Shown: positions 48,902-56,862 of the stretch, piece by piece | Numbering within the stretch: the stretch's first letter is position 1 | Layout: each line of letters opens with the position of its first letter | Assembly: GCF_016587375.1 (NCBI RefSeq) | Contig: NZ_BNJG01000001.1 | Coordinates: forward strand, 4,608,501-4,672,500 | From: Ktedonobacter robiniae | GTDB lineage: Bacteria; Chloroflexota; Ktedonobacteria; Ktedonobacterales; Ktedonobacteraceae | Reading direction: 5' to 3' | Length of the DNA stretch: 64,000 bases | The notes under the pieces: model-generated | What the model saw: the letters and a program-made list of their open reading frames with translations, nothing else | What the model was told of the DNA's origin: nothing | Databases searched by the model: none | Made by a program: the position numbers and the translations under genes

Positions 48902-49144
48902 ATGTTTGGCGGTTTAGTACGTGGTCTTATACGCGGCAGCGCACGATCCTATGCAAGGCAGCAAGAGCTACGAGCACAACAGATAGCTCAGTTGCAGAGA
49001 GACACCATAATCCGGCAGCAGCGTGTCCAAATACTGCAACAAGAGGGGGAACGCCTTGAGAGGCAATATCGTGAGAGTCTGGCAGAAATGGAAAGATTGA
49101 AGAAGCAGCGCGAAGAATTGTTAAAGAATCAGAATAACGAGTAA
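48902..49144 (+). CDS. Phage coiled-coil protein, 80 aa
   Basis: A Gly-rich start (MFGGLVRGLIRGSARSYARQ) and then one continuous coiled coil (LQRDTIIRQQRVQILQQEGERLERQYRESLAEMERLKKQREELLK). AAAGGAG precedes ATG 48902; TATACT near 48853 may be a promoter. Confidence 0.6.
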   Translation: MFGGLVRGLIRGSARSYARQQELRAQQIAQLQRDTIIRQQRVQILQQEGERLERQYRESLAEMERLKKQREELLKNQNNE

Positions 49145-49219
49145 TGCTCCCAGGTTTCGCCGTACTGAATCCGCTGAAAACGGCGCGTCGAATAGGGGAG
49201 ACGTTAAACTGCCCCGTAA

Positions 49220-49288
49220 GGGACCATAGCTCAGTTGGGAGAGCAGCCGGGACGCTGGCGGTCGGAGGTTCAAGTCCTCCTGGTCCCA
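49220..49288 (+). tRNA. tRNA-like gene with shortened anticodon arm
   Basis: Acceptor GGGACCA/TGGTCCC, D arm GCTC...GAGC and T arm GGAGG-TTCAAGT-CCTCC are all perfect. Only 19 nt lie between the D and T arms. They fold as GCCGG-GACG-CTGGC, leaving a 4-nt loop, not the 7-nt anticodon loop. Anticodon cannot be assigned. Confidence 0.6.
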
Positions 49289-49370
49289 CTAGGTTTGTAG
49301 GTCTTCTGAGTGAAACCTTCCGTGTTTCAGGGATAAGTGTGGATAAACACGTTAAAGAACCGCCACGAGA

Positions 49371-49442
49371 GGTGGGTTAGTGCAACGGCTAGCACAGTGG
49401 CCCCATAAGCCACAGATCAGGGTTCGACCCCCTGACCCGCGA
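49371..49442 (+). tRNA. tRNA with CAT anticodon (Met or Ile2)
   Basis: D arm GTGC...GCAC, anticodon stem GTGGC/GCCAC with loop CCCATAA, T arm CAGGG-TTCGACC-CCCTG, acceptor paired over 6 bp (first pair G-G). Position 33 is C, not the usual U. CCA not encoded. Confidence 0.75.
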
Positions 49443-49445
49443 TAA

Positions 49446-49543
49446 ACACATGTCAGAGTGGTCAAATGAGCGACCGGGCACCTGCGTAACAGCGCAGGCA
49501 GCAGTCGTGCTTCGGCTGCGTGGGTTCGATCCCCACTGTGTGA
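49446..49543 (+). tRNA. Class II (long variable arm) tRNA-like gene, Leu/Ser type
   Basis: Acceptor CACATG/TGTGTG (6 bp with GU pairs), T arm GTGGG-TTCGATC-CCCAC, variable arm GCAGTCG/CGGCTGC of 7 bp, and GAGTGGTCAAATG in the D loop. The anticodon stem is CCTGC/GCAGG around the 8-nt loop GTAACAGC, so the anticodon is uncertain (TAA possible). Confidence 0.6.
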
Positions 49544-49563
49544 GGCATAGCTTCAGAAATGAT

Positions 49564-49635
49564 GGATGCCGAAGCGGTCCATGCTCCCAAAACCGACTCA
49601 CAATCGGGTTTCCGCTCTAAAAAGTGGGGGCTTCT
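49564..49635 (+). tRNA. Degenerate tRNA-like gene with CTCACAA loop (CAC, Val?)
   Basis: Acceptor GGATGCC/GGCTTCT (one mismatch), D stem AGC/GCT, anticodon stem CCGA/TCGG around loop CTCACAA with U33 and anticodon CAC. The T loop (CTAAAAA) is not canonical, so this may be decayed. Confidence 0.4.
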
Positions 49636-49666
49636 CCTGGTCATGAGAGAGTAAAACTGACCGAAT

Positions 49667-49740
49667 GACGGTATAGTACTCCCGGTGGAAACACTCACAA
49701 CGGCTGTGAGAGATGGTTGGTTCGACTCCAACTGCTGCCA
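49667..49740 (+). tRNA. tRNA-like gene with AACGGCT loop (CGG, Pro?)
   Basis: T arm GTTGG-TTCGACT-CCAAC is perfect, the anticodon stem CTCAC/GTGAG is perfect, the acceptor GACGGTA/TGCTGCC has one mismatch, and the D stem is very short. Total 74 nt. U33 is replaced by A. Confidence 0.5.
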
Positions 49741-49777
49741 CTGGACCTGGGCATGTCGGTAAACTGCCTTTCCCCCT

Positions 49778-49854
49778 TCTCGCGTAGCTCAAATGGTGAG
49801 AGCGGTGGATTGTTAATCCATAGGTTAGTGGTTCGAGTCCATTCGCGGGAGCCA
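49778..49854 (+). tRNA. tRNA-Asn (GTT)
   Basis: Acceptor TCTCGCG/CGCGGGA, D arm GCTC...GAGC, anticodon stem GTGGA/TCCAT with loop TTGTTAA (anticodon GTT), T arm AGTGG-TTCGAGT-CCATT, discriminator G and encoded CCA. The only fully standard tRNA of the cluster. Confidence 0.9.
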
Positions 49855-49919
49855 GTTGGTGCCTGGAAATTCCTGAGCGTCCAGGTTAAATGACGGGCAG
49901 TGGTACAGCCAACACCATG

Positions 49920-50069
49920 CCGGAGGTAGTTCAGCGGAAGAACAGCGCGTAGCACCACACTAGAAGGCATCCAAAGCGAAAGTACAACGCAGAGGATGTA
50001 CGGTGGCCTGAGCAGCGTGAGGGATGCTAGCGTACCCTAATGTCGCAGGTTCGAATCCTGCCCTCTGGG
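49920..50069 (+). tRNA. tRNA-like gene with about 78-nt insertion in the anticodon region
   Basis: Acceptor CCGGAGG/CCTCTGG, D arm GTTC...GAAC and T arm GCAGG-TTCGAAT-CCTGC are intact. 100 nt separate the D and T arms in place of about 22. The insert folds on itself (GCGC/GCGT, TAGC/GCTA, GCATCC/GGATGC). It could be an intron or a non-translational RNA. Confidence 0.6.
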
Positions 50070-50282
50070 ATTTCTCACTTTCTCCCATAATTTGTCTCTA
50101 CATCCACTACGCTGCTCGCAGTAAGGGTAGAGTACCCATGTTCTCTCATACTCACGTGCTGTGAGAGCCAGTATATCAGCGCAAACGGCCACACCACAGT
50201 TTGTCATCGTTCGGCAAATGACACAGGGAAGTTCTTTATCAAACCCAAGTTCGATGTAGCAGTTATCATAGCAGTCATCCAT
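50037..50282 (-). CDS. Phage Cys-rich hypothetical protein, about 81 aa
   Basis: ATG 50282 follows GAGGGGGG. Eight or more Cys (CYDNCY, CVICRTMTNCG, CEQRSGC) suggest metal binding. The last residues (RGQDSNLRH) are read antisense to the tRNA-like gene, a common artefact, so the true 3' end may be different. Confidence 0.5.
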   Translation of the reverse strand: MDDCYDNCYIELGFDKELPCVICRTMTNCGVAVCADILALTAREYERTWVLYPYCEQRSGCRDKLWEKVRNPRGQDSNLRH

Positions 50283-50333
50283 ATCTTTTACCCCCCTCTC
50301 TTTTAGCATACGACCCAAAGAAAAGGCGACTGA

Positions 50334-50492
50334 ATGGAGAATTTAAAGCTATATCTGGGCGCTCTGATGATGCGTGCCCTTGAGGAGGCGAACATTGACC
50401 TCCAGAAAAAGTGGCCGAACGTTGAGATCGTGCTGTTGGAGAAAGTGCCCCTGCTGGAGCCAATCGATGCAGATACCGTCCTGACGGAGTAA
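50334..50492 (+). CDS. Phage hypothetical protein, 52 aa
   Basis: Reads MENLKLYLGALMMRALEEAN and ends LLEPIDADTVLTE. AAAAGG site upstream. Helix plus strand, acidic. No family recognised. Confidence 0.5.
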   Translation: MENLKLYLGALMMRALEEANIDLQKKWPNVEIVLLEKVPLLEPIDADTVLTE

Positions 50493-50653
50493 CCTCTACG
50501 GCCACTACCCTTCCTCTATCGCTACCCCTCATTCATGCCCAGAATAAAGGGCACTATATACCCAAAATATGCTATAATCAAGCCGATCCCTAAATTAATT
50601 CAATCCGTCAATGCCATCAGCAATGAAGCAAAGTCCGTAAGAGGAAGAGACGC

Positions 50654-52246
50654 ATGAAAAATCAGCTTTATTATGGCGATAACCTAGAGGTCTTGCGAAG
50701 ATACATCAAGGATGAAACCGTCGATCTTTGCTATATTGACCCACCATTCAACAGTAAGCGCAACTACAATCAGATTTACAACAACATCGGTAGCGAAGAT
50801 CGGGCACAGGCTCAGGCGTTCATAGATACGTGGGTATGGGATGAACGTGCAAATGAGGGATTTGCAGAAATTCTCGCTAACGATACAGGCCGCTTTACAG
50901 CGCAGGTGGTTGATCTCATTAGAGGGTTGCAACCAGTTTTGAAAAAGGGCAGTTTGCTTGCTTACCTCGTTAGTATGACTCTTCGCATTACAGAAATCCA
51001 TCGAGTTTTGAAGGAAACCGGAAGTTTCTACCTGCATTGTGACCCAACCGCAAGCCATTATTTGAAATTGCTATTGGATGCTATTTTTTGTTCACAAGGC
51101 GGAAATTTTGTTAATGAAATAGCTTGGTGTTACGAAATTGGCGGAAGAGTTTCAAAACATGCTTTTGGCAGACGACACGATAGTCTGTTGTTTTATGTTA
51201 AAAGTAAAGACTATGCGTTTAACTGGGATGACATTTTAGATGAGTTCTCTGAATCGGGAAAAGCTAAATTCCGATATGAAGATGAGAATGGTAAATATCG
51301 ATTAATGGGGAGATTTATTAAAGGAAGTCCCATTAAAGGGCACCGGGATGTTTCTCCTGAGTGGGAAAACACACATCCAGAGTTAGTTTATCGGCATTAT
51401 TTGAAAGAAGGAAAAATGCCAGTTGACTTTTGGAATATCCCACCCATTAATCAAGCGTCAAAAGAACGATTGGGTTATCCCACACAAAAACCTGAAGCCC
51501 TTCTTGAGAAAATTATTTCTGTTAGTTCCAATGATGGCGACGTGATTTTGGATGCCTATTGTGGCTGTGGAACAACCATCGCTGTTGCTGAACGTTTGAG
51601 ACGCAACTGGATAGGGATAGACATCACCTATCAAAGTATCTCCCTTGTTCTCCGCCGATTAGAAGGACAATACGGCAAAGAAACTATCAACAACATCAAT
51701 CTTAACGGTATTCCGAGAGACATGTCTTCAGTGAAAGCTCTGGTGCATAAGAAGGACGATAGGGTACGCAAAGAGTTTGAGAAATGGGCTGTTCTGACCT
51801 ACTCGAACAATCGCGCCATCATTAACGAGAAGAAAGGCGGCGACCAGGGTATTGATGGTACTGCTTTTTTCCTTACAGGCAAGGACGAGAATGCGAAAAT
51901 CGTGTTTCAGGTCAAGTCCGGCAATGTTGGGCGTGACGATACATCGAAATTAAATAATGATAGGATGCGCGAGGGAGCTGAATTAGCTGTCATTCTTACA
52001 CTTAATCCACCAACAAAGGGTATGAAAGACGAAGCGAATGCCGCTGGTATGTACACACACGCACTTATGGGCCGCAATTACCCACGTATCCAGATTATCA
52101 CCATCGAAGATCTTGTAGAGCATCATAAGCGGCTCGACATACCAATGAGCCTAGAAGTGTTGAAAAAAGCGCAAGCCGCTACATCGAAGGATTTACAGCC
52201 CTCACTATTCACGAATCCAGAAGATCCATTTCAAACGGCTTCGTGA
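50654..52246 (+). CDS. DNA methyltransferase (beta class) fused to Mrr-type restriction nuclease domain
   Basis: 530 residues. The methyltransferase part carries the catalytic DPPF at 29-32 and, later in the chain, the SAM-binding DAYCGCGTT at 300-308: the beta-class order, which methylates adenine-N6 or cytosine-N4. Residues about 365-520 form a second domain with GGDQGIDG (D397/D401) and FQVKSG (Q419, K421), the Mrr/PD-(D/E)XK catalytic pattern. A single chain could therefore both modify and cut. The middle of the gene (51060-51500) is markedly AT-rich, a sign of transfer. Probably a phage defence or anti-competitor moron. Confidence 0.85.
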   Translation: MKNQLYYGDNLEVLRRYIKDETVDLCYIDPPFNSKRNYNQIYNNIGSEDRAQAQAFIDTWVWDERANEGFAEILANDTGRFTAQVVDLIRGLQPVLKKGSLLAYLVSMTLRITEIHRVLKETGSFYLHCDPTASHYLKLLLDAIFCSQGGNFVNEIAWCYEIGGRVSKHAFGRRHDSLLFYVKSKDYAFNWDDILDEFSESGKAKFRYEDENGKYRLMGRFIKGSPIKGHRDVSPEWENTHPELVYRHYLKEGKMPVDFWNIPPINQASKERLGYPTQKPEALLEKIISVSSNDGDVILDAYCGCGTTIAVAERLRRNWIGIDITYQSISLVLRRLEGQYGKETINNINLNGIPRDMSSVKALVHKKDDRVRKEFEKWAVLTYSNNRAIINEKKGGDQGIDGTAFFLTGKDENAKIVFQVKSGNVGRDDTSKLNNDRMREGAELAVILTLNPPTKGMKDEANAAGMYTHALMGRNYPRIQIITIEDLVEHHKRLDIPMSLEVLKKAQAATSKDLQPSLFTNPEDPFQTAS

Positions 52247-52287
52247 TAGAACGCTGATCTACATGCCAACCAAATAACCCTTTCCAA

Positions 52288-52731
52288 TCACGCACCCCGT
52301 CTCCTCTTCCCTCTCGGCGGGGTGTCCTGGTTTCTCGTCCTCCTCATCCGTAGATACGGTGTTAAGCGAGCCAACGTCTCGTAGTCATATGGGCCACGAT
52401 ACACCGCTATATGCCTGGGTAGACGAACGCTGGCATCATTGTGACAGAGCAGAATTTTGCGGGTGTGATCCCGTAGATCAACCATATGCTGCTCACGCTC
52501 CAGGGCGCAGATGTCACGAAAGCATTCCGAACCAGTCCCATCGGGTAGATCATTGTCCACGATGAGTACCTCTGGTACACCTTCCTCTATTAATATCCTC
52601 AAGGCGTCCTTGCAGTTTGACACAACCAGGGGCCAGAACACCGTCTTCTCGATGAATATCTCCCTCAAGGTTGCCCTAAGCTTCTCGTCTGGCTCGACAA
52701 TGATGGCGATGTAACGCTGGCATTGTGTCAT
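52288..52731 (-). CDS. Response-regulator receiver-domain protein, 147 aa
   Basis: A CheY-like domain: IIVEPDEK near the N-terminus (acidic pocket) and LIVDNDLPDG with phospho-acceptor D59. The usual Lys near residue 110 appears replaced (YRGPYD). The tail is basic (RRTRNQDTPPRGKRRRGA). No output domain. It is the only minus-strand gene in the rightward module, just before terminase, so it is likely an added cargo gene. Confidence 0.8.
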   Translation of the reverse strand: MTQCQRYIAIIVEPDEKLRATLREIFIEKTVFWPLVVSNCKDALRILIEEGVPEVLIVDNDLPDGTGSECFRDICALEREQHMVDLRDHTRKILLCHNDASVRLPRHIAVYRGPYDYETLARLTPYLRMRRTRNQDTPPRGKRRRGA

Positions 52732-52784
52732 ATTTCACCTCGCTTACTAGAACACACGATCCACCCCCTAAAAGAAAGTGTATC

Positions 52785-54221
52785 ATGCCCCACAAAAAAG
52801 TCTCTATCTCAGTCGAAGAGGTGACGACTGACCCGGTTGCCTTCGCTCGCGCCTTCCTAAAGAAGCCCAACGGCGAGCCACTGGAGCCACACCCAGGCCA
52901 GATTGAGATGCTTCGTGCCATCAAGTCCATGACCATCTGCTGTTGTGGGCGTCAGTGGGGCAAATCGGTGGCGATGGCGATCTATGCAACATGGTTCGCG
53001 GTCACTCACTCCAATCGGCAAGTATTCATCGTTGCTCCCTCTCTCGACCAAGCAAGGATTATCTTTAATGAAGTCGCATTCCACTTCCGCACAGGACCAC
53101 TTGCCAGCCTTCTCGAAGGCAAAATTAATGAGTACCCCTTTCCTCGAATCAAGCTCGCCAACGGGACAGAAATACATGGGCGTGGGGCGAACAGTCCACA
53201 GTTCCTTCGCGGTAAAAAGTGTCACCTTGCTGTTGTTGATGAAGCTGCATTTTGCAAGGACACAACATTAACCGACGTAATCGAGCCGTTTATGACCGTC
53301 ACAGGCCAGGAGAAGGACTCCGGCATCATCATGATCTCCACCCCATTTGGGCTTGGCGCTTTTAAAGACTACTATGATGCAGCTCCTCTCGACGATACTG
53401 GCACGATGACCCGGTTCCACTTCCCCTCGACCAGCAATCCCCATGCAGATCCCCGATTCCTAGAGCGAGTGAAAAAGCGCGTTGGAGAAGACTCCATGAC
53501 ATGGCGCACAGAGTACCTCGCAGAGTTTGTCGATGACGATTTGGCTGTGTTCCCCTCCAGCGCCATTCGCTGGGCCTACGAACACTATCCCTACCTTGAT
53601 AAAGAGACGGGTGTCTACGAATTCCCCTATAAACCACAAGAGAATCACACGTATGTGCAGGGTGTTGACCTTGCCAACGTCCGTGACTGGTTCGTGAGTA
53701 CTACCCTCGATACTACCGATCCCCTGAATGTTCCCCTGGTGAGTATGGTTCGCCAACAGAAGCGAGGCTACACAGTCTACAAGCAGATTGTCCGTGAGCA
53801 ACATACTACCTACAACAATGCGGAAACACTCATCGATGCTACCTCGCTTGGTGAGTCGGTAGTTGAAGACCTGAATGACATCCAGGCTGAAGGTTACAAG
53901 TTCAGTAACCAGAGTAAGTATGAAGTCATCCAAGAGCTGTCCCGCATGATGGCAGAGCATAGGCTCCTGATCCCCTACGACCGGGACATCATTAGTGAGC
54001 TGCAAAACTTCACCTATGAGTTTACGGCCAACAAGAACATTCGCATGGAGGCCAAGAAAGGGCACGACGACATTGTGATGTCTCTCGCCCTGGCGGCTCA
54101 CCTTGCACTCATCCCCCGGCGATTGGGCCTTATGATGGGCGTCAATTTCTCTCGAATTGCGCCAAAACCCCAACCTGTGACAGGTGATCCCTTCGCCGAG
54201 CTATTCTCCTTTGACGACTGA
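52785..54221 (+). CDS. terL: Terminase large subunit
   Basis: Phage DNA packaging motor. 478 residues. ATPase: Walker A CGRQWGKS (about 54-61), Walker B LAVVDEAA (148-155), coupling motif ISTPFG. Nuclease: GVDLANVRDW, DATSLGES and HDDIVMSLA supply the metal Asp residues. The start ATG 52785 has a weak AGAAAG site; an upstream frame to 52725 is less likely. No clear small subunit is adjacent; the AT-hook protein at 39894 is a candidate. Confidence 0.95.
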   Translation: MPHKKVSISVEEVTTDPVAFARAFLKKPNGEPLEPHPGQIEMLRAIKSMTICCCGRQWGKSVAMAIYATWFAVTHSNRQVFIVAPSLDQARIIFNEVAFHFRTGPLASLLEGKINEYPFPRIKLANGTEIHGRGANSPQFLRGKKCHLAVVDEAAFCKDTTLTDVIEPFMTVTGQEKDSGIIMISTPFGLGAFKDYYDAAPLDDTGTMTRFHFPSTSNPHADPRFLERVKKRVGEDSMTWRTEYLAEFVDDDLAVFPSSAIRWAYEHYPYLDKETGVYEFPYKPQENHTYVQGVDLANVRDWFVSTTLDTTDPLNVPLVSMVRQQKRGYTVYKQIVREQHTTYNNAETLIDATSLGESVVEDLNDIQAEGYKFSNQSKYEVIQELSRMMAEHRLLIPYDRDIISELQNFTYEFTANKNIRMEAKKGHDDIVMSLALAAHLALIPRRLGLMMGVNFSRIAPKPQPVTGDPFAELFSFDD

Positions 54222-54232
54222 AAGGCACCCCT

Positions 54233-55738
54233 ATGACCTTAATTGGTAAAGCCTTCAAGAGTCTGTCTACCACCATCAAGAAGGCAAGTCGTGGGAGCCT
54301 GACCGATTATGTGATCAATGCTCCTCCTGAGTATGGTCAGCCTCTCATCGTCGGTGCTGACGCCTCTGGACTCATCTCACCGCCACGCATGCGCGAGATC
54401 GTCCGTAAGACCCCAACAGTGGCCGCTTGTATCAATGCCATCTTGGACTACTGCTCCAATGTGGAGATCCTCGTTCGCAACTCCGACCCGGCCAAGCCTG
54501 CTGATGAGACGCGAGCACAGATCATTGAAGACTTGCTGCACAACCCCAACGACCTGGACACTGGCCGACACTTCCTGAGCAAGCTGATCTTTGATCTGGC
54601 TGTGCTCGGTTGGGCAGGTGTCGAGATCGAAGAGAACAGGTACGGCAACCCAGCAAAGCTGCACGTGGTAGACGGTGCTCGACTCTACATTGACTTTGAC
54701 GAACACGGCGATGTGAATGGCTATGACATGCTTGACATCCAGGGCCTTCCGATCCGTGGCAACGATGGTATCCATGCCTGGGAACCTGACCAGCTCATCT
54801 ACTTCCGACGCGATGCTGTCTCCAACTCAGTCTATCCCCTGAAACGCCTTGAACAACTCTTCTCCTGCGCCATCATCGAAGACATGATGCTCGCCTTCAT
54901 CGGCGGGAAATTCATGGAATCCAACGTCCCGTATGGCGTGTACGACCTGGGTGATGTGAGCGAGTCAGAACTCAAGATGGCTGTGGACTACTGGAATGAC
55001 CAGGCCACCAGCAATCACCGCATCATCATGACTGGTAGCCGTGGTGGCTCGACCTTCACACAGTTCGGCTACGCCTTGAAAGACCTGGAGGCCACGGCAC
55101 TCCTGGCCGAAGTGCGCGGCAAAATCATGGCGATCTTGGGTGTCACCCTCAACGAGCTTGGCGACTCTGGTGATGTCAACAAGTCCAATGGCTACAACCT
55201 CTCGTACACCTTCAAACGAAGAGCGATTGAACCTCTCCTGAAGGAGATTACGGAGAGCCTGACCTATCGCCTCGTCAAGAAGCGGATGAACTTCAACGAC
55301 ATCGAACTGTATTACGAAGAGATTGACAGCCGTGACGAGCTGCTCCAGGCCCAGATCGACGATCTGAACTGGAAGATGGGCGTCTTCACTCCGAACCACA
55401 TCCGCAACAGAAAAGGACTCCCAAGCCAGGACGGTGGCGACGATGCAACGATTGTAGTCGGCACGACAGTGATGCCGCTCGACCTCGTTCGCAAGTTTGC
55501 CCAGGCACAGCTTGAAGCGATTGAAGCAGAAGTCGAATCCTTTAAGCAGCAGGCGGCACAGGCCCAAATCTCTCCCCCGCCAATTCGTGGACCACAACCA
55601 CCAGGAGGCGCGAGCTACCCTGACGGTGTTGGTTCCTCACGAGTACGCATCAGCTACCCCAAGCCACAATCCAACTCCCCACAAGCTGCGCGAGGGCCAG
55701 TTCAGGCCAATCGCAACGCAGGAATGAGAACCCCATGA
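54233..55738 (+). CDS. Portal protein (HK97/SPP1-type)
   Basis: Forms the dodecameric channel at the capsid vertex. 501 residues, between terminase and protease. Typical segments: TPTVAACINAILDYCSNVEI (start of the fold), GWAGVEIEENRYGNPAKLHVVD, and the long stem helices (EATALLAEVRGKIMAILGVTLNELGDSGDVNKSNGY). The C-terminal 80 residues are Gln/Pro-rich. Stop overlaps the protease start. Confidence 0.92.
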   Translation: MTLIGKAFKSLSTTIKKASRGSLTDYVINAPPEYGQPLIVGADASGLISPPRMREIVRKTPTVAACINAILDYCSNVEILVRNSDPAKPADETRAQIIEDLLHNPNDLDTGRHFLSKLIFDLAVLGWAGVEIEENRYGNPAKLHVVDGARLYIDFDEHGDVNGYDMLDIQGLPIRGNDGIHAWEPDQLIYFRRDAVSNSVYPLKRLEQLFSCAIIEDMMLAFIGGKFMESNVPYGVYDLGDVSESELKMAVDYWNDQATSNHRIIMTGSRGGSTFTQFGYALKDLEATALLAEVRGKIMAILGVTLNELGDSGDVNKSNGYNLSYTFKRRAIEPLLKEITESLTYRLVKKRMNFNDIELYYEEIDSRDELLQAQIDDLNWKMGVFTPNHIRNRKGLPSQDGGDDATIVVGTTVMPLDLVRKFAQAQLEAIEAEVESFKQQAAQAQISPPPIRGPQPPGGASYPDGVGSSRVRISYPKPQSNSPQAARGPVQANRNAGMRTP

Positions 55739-56460
55739 ACGACGTAACGATCCTTCAAAAAGTCATCGCCATGCTGACTGAGATGCTGGTCCATGAAGCC
55801 CACGAGGGCGAGGGAACCCCTGAGCAGCTCGGCATCACTGGCAATGGCGTGAAGAAGTCGATGGAAGAACTGCTCGATGAGTGGTTCGGCCCTGAAGAGG
55901 TCCACAAGTCCTATAACCCGATTGAGAAAGAGTTCGTCATCACAAAGGCGTGGGAGTCGGACGCTGGACTCAATATTGAAGGTTGGGTATCGACCGATGA
56001 CCAGGATCTTGAGAAGGACATCACCGAGCCAGAAGCCTTCCAAAAGTCAATCGATGACTACTTCCGCAGATCTGCTCCTGTCTCCTTTAACCATAAGACC
56101 GCTGAAGTCCCTGTCGGCCACTTGCAGAAAGGTGCGCTTGTCCGGGATGGAAAGATCTTCCACGAAGTCTCGCATCCACGAGACGCAGCAGAGTTTGAAC
56201 ACTTCCCAGGCACCGGAAATGGTTTCTATGCCAGAGGTGTGCTCACCGAACCTGTCGCTGCTGGCGCTGTCCGTAAGGGCAACATCGGTGGCTTCTCCTT
56301 CATCGGCAACGCGACTCGCTACCAGAAAATCCCCGGTGGTGGTAGGCGCTTCACCGAAATATATCCACTTATCGAAACTACTGTCGCCCCCTATCCAGTT
56401 AATCAAAAGGCCGCAATCATCGCTGCTAAAGCGTATGGCCTAGAAGAGGAATCCGAATGA
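55735..56460 (+). CDS. Prohead maturation protease (HK97 gp4-like, S78)
   Basis: Cleaves scaffold and capsid proteins during head maturation. 241 residues. The catalytic His is in VSFNHKTAEVPVGHL and the Ser in GGFSFIGNATR; the following TEIYPLIETTVAPYPVNQKA is the usual end of the fold. An N-terminal 70-residue extension is acidic. Confidence 0.88.
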   Translation: MNDVTILQKVIAMLTEMLVHEAHEGEGTPEQLGITGNGVKKSMEELLDEWFGPEEVHKSYNPIEKEFVITKAWESDAGLNIEGWVSTDDQDLEKDITEPEAFQKSIDDYFRRSAPVSFNHKTAEVPVGHLQKGALVRDGKIFHEVSHPRDAAEFEHFPGTGNGFYARGVLTEPVAAGAVRKGNIGGFSFIGNATRYQKIPGGGRRFTEIYPLIETTVAPYPVNQKAAIIAAKAYGLEEESE

Positions 56461-56837
56461 CCCCCGAAGACTTCGCTGCGATGATCGCTAAAGCTGTTAC
56501 CGATGCTCGCACCCCCGTTGCTGCCTCTCAGCCTGCCCCTGAGCCTGTCCAGAAGGCTGCTCCTTCCGTCTCCCTTGAAGATGTGCAGAACCTCCTGATC
56601 TCCTCCTTTGGCGAGTTCAGCAAGGCGATTGACGCCAAGATTGAGAAAGCGACGACCTTCTCTCGCGAGGGTGTTGGCCGCACTGGCACCGTTGCCCCTG
56701 AAGACTCCCGCGATGCTGATCCAGTCAAGCACCTCCTGAAGAAAGCCAGTGACCCCGCAGCCCTGGATGACACCGACAAGGCTCTGATTAGTGCATTGAC
56801 CAATCGTGCGCTGACCGAAGGTATGCTCTACGAATAA
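56457..56837 (+). CDS. Head scaffolding protein, 126 aa
   Basis: Ala/Pro/Glu-rich and helical (SLEDVQNLLISSFGEFSKAIDAKIEKA), directly between protease and major capsid, where phages encode scaffold or delta domain. ATGA overlap with the protease gene. Confidence 0.7.
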   Translation: MTPEDFAAMIAKAVTDARTPVAASQPAPEPVQKAAPSVSLEDVQNLLISSFGEFSKAIDAKIEKATTFSREGVGRTGTVAPEDSRDADPVKHLLKKASDPAALDDTDKALISALTNRALTEGMLYE

Positions 56838-56862
56838 TCTCCCCTGAAAGGCTTCTCCCCAC

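Noticed and set aside
48927..49970. Minus-strand ORFs with peptides such as GGLEPPTASVPAAL and EWTRTTNL
   Set aside because: These are translations of the antisense strand of the tRNA genes, a well-known false-gene pattern.
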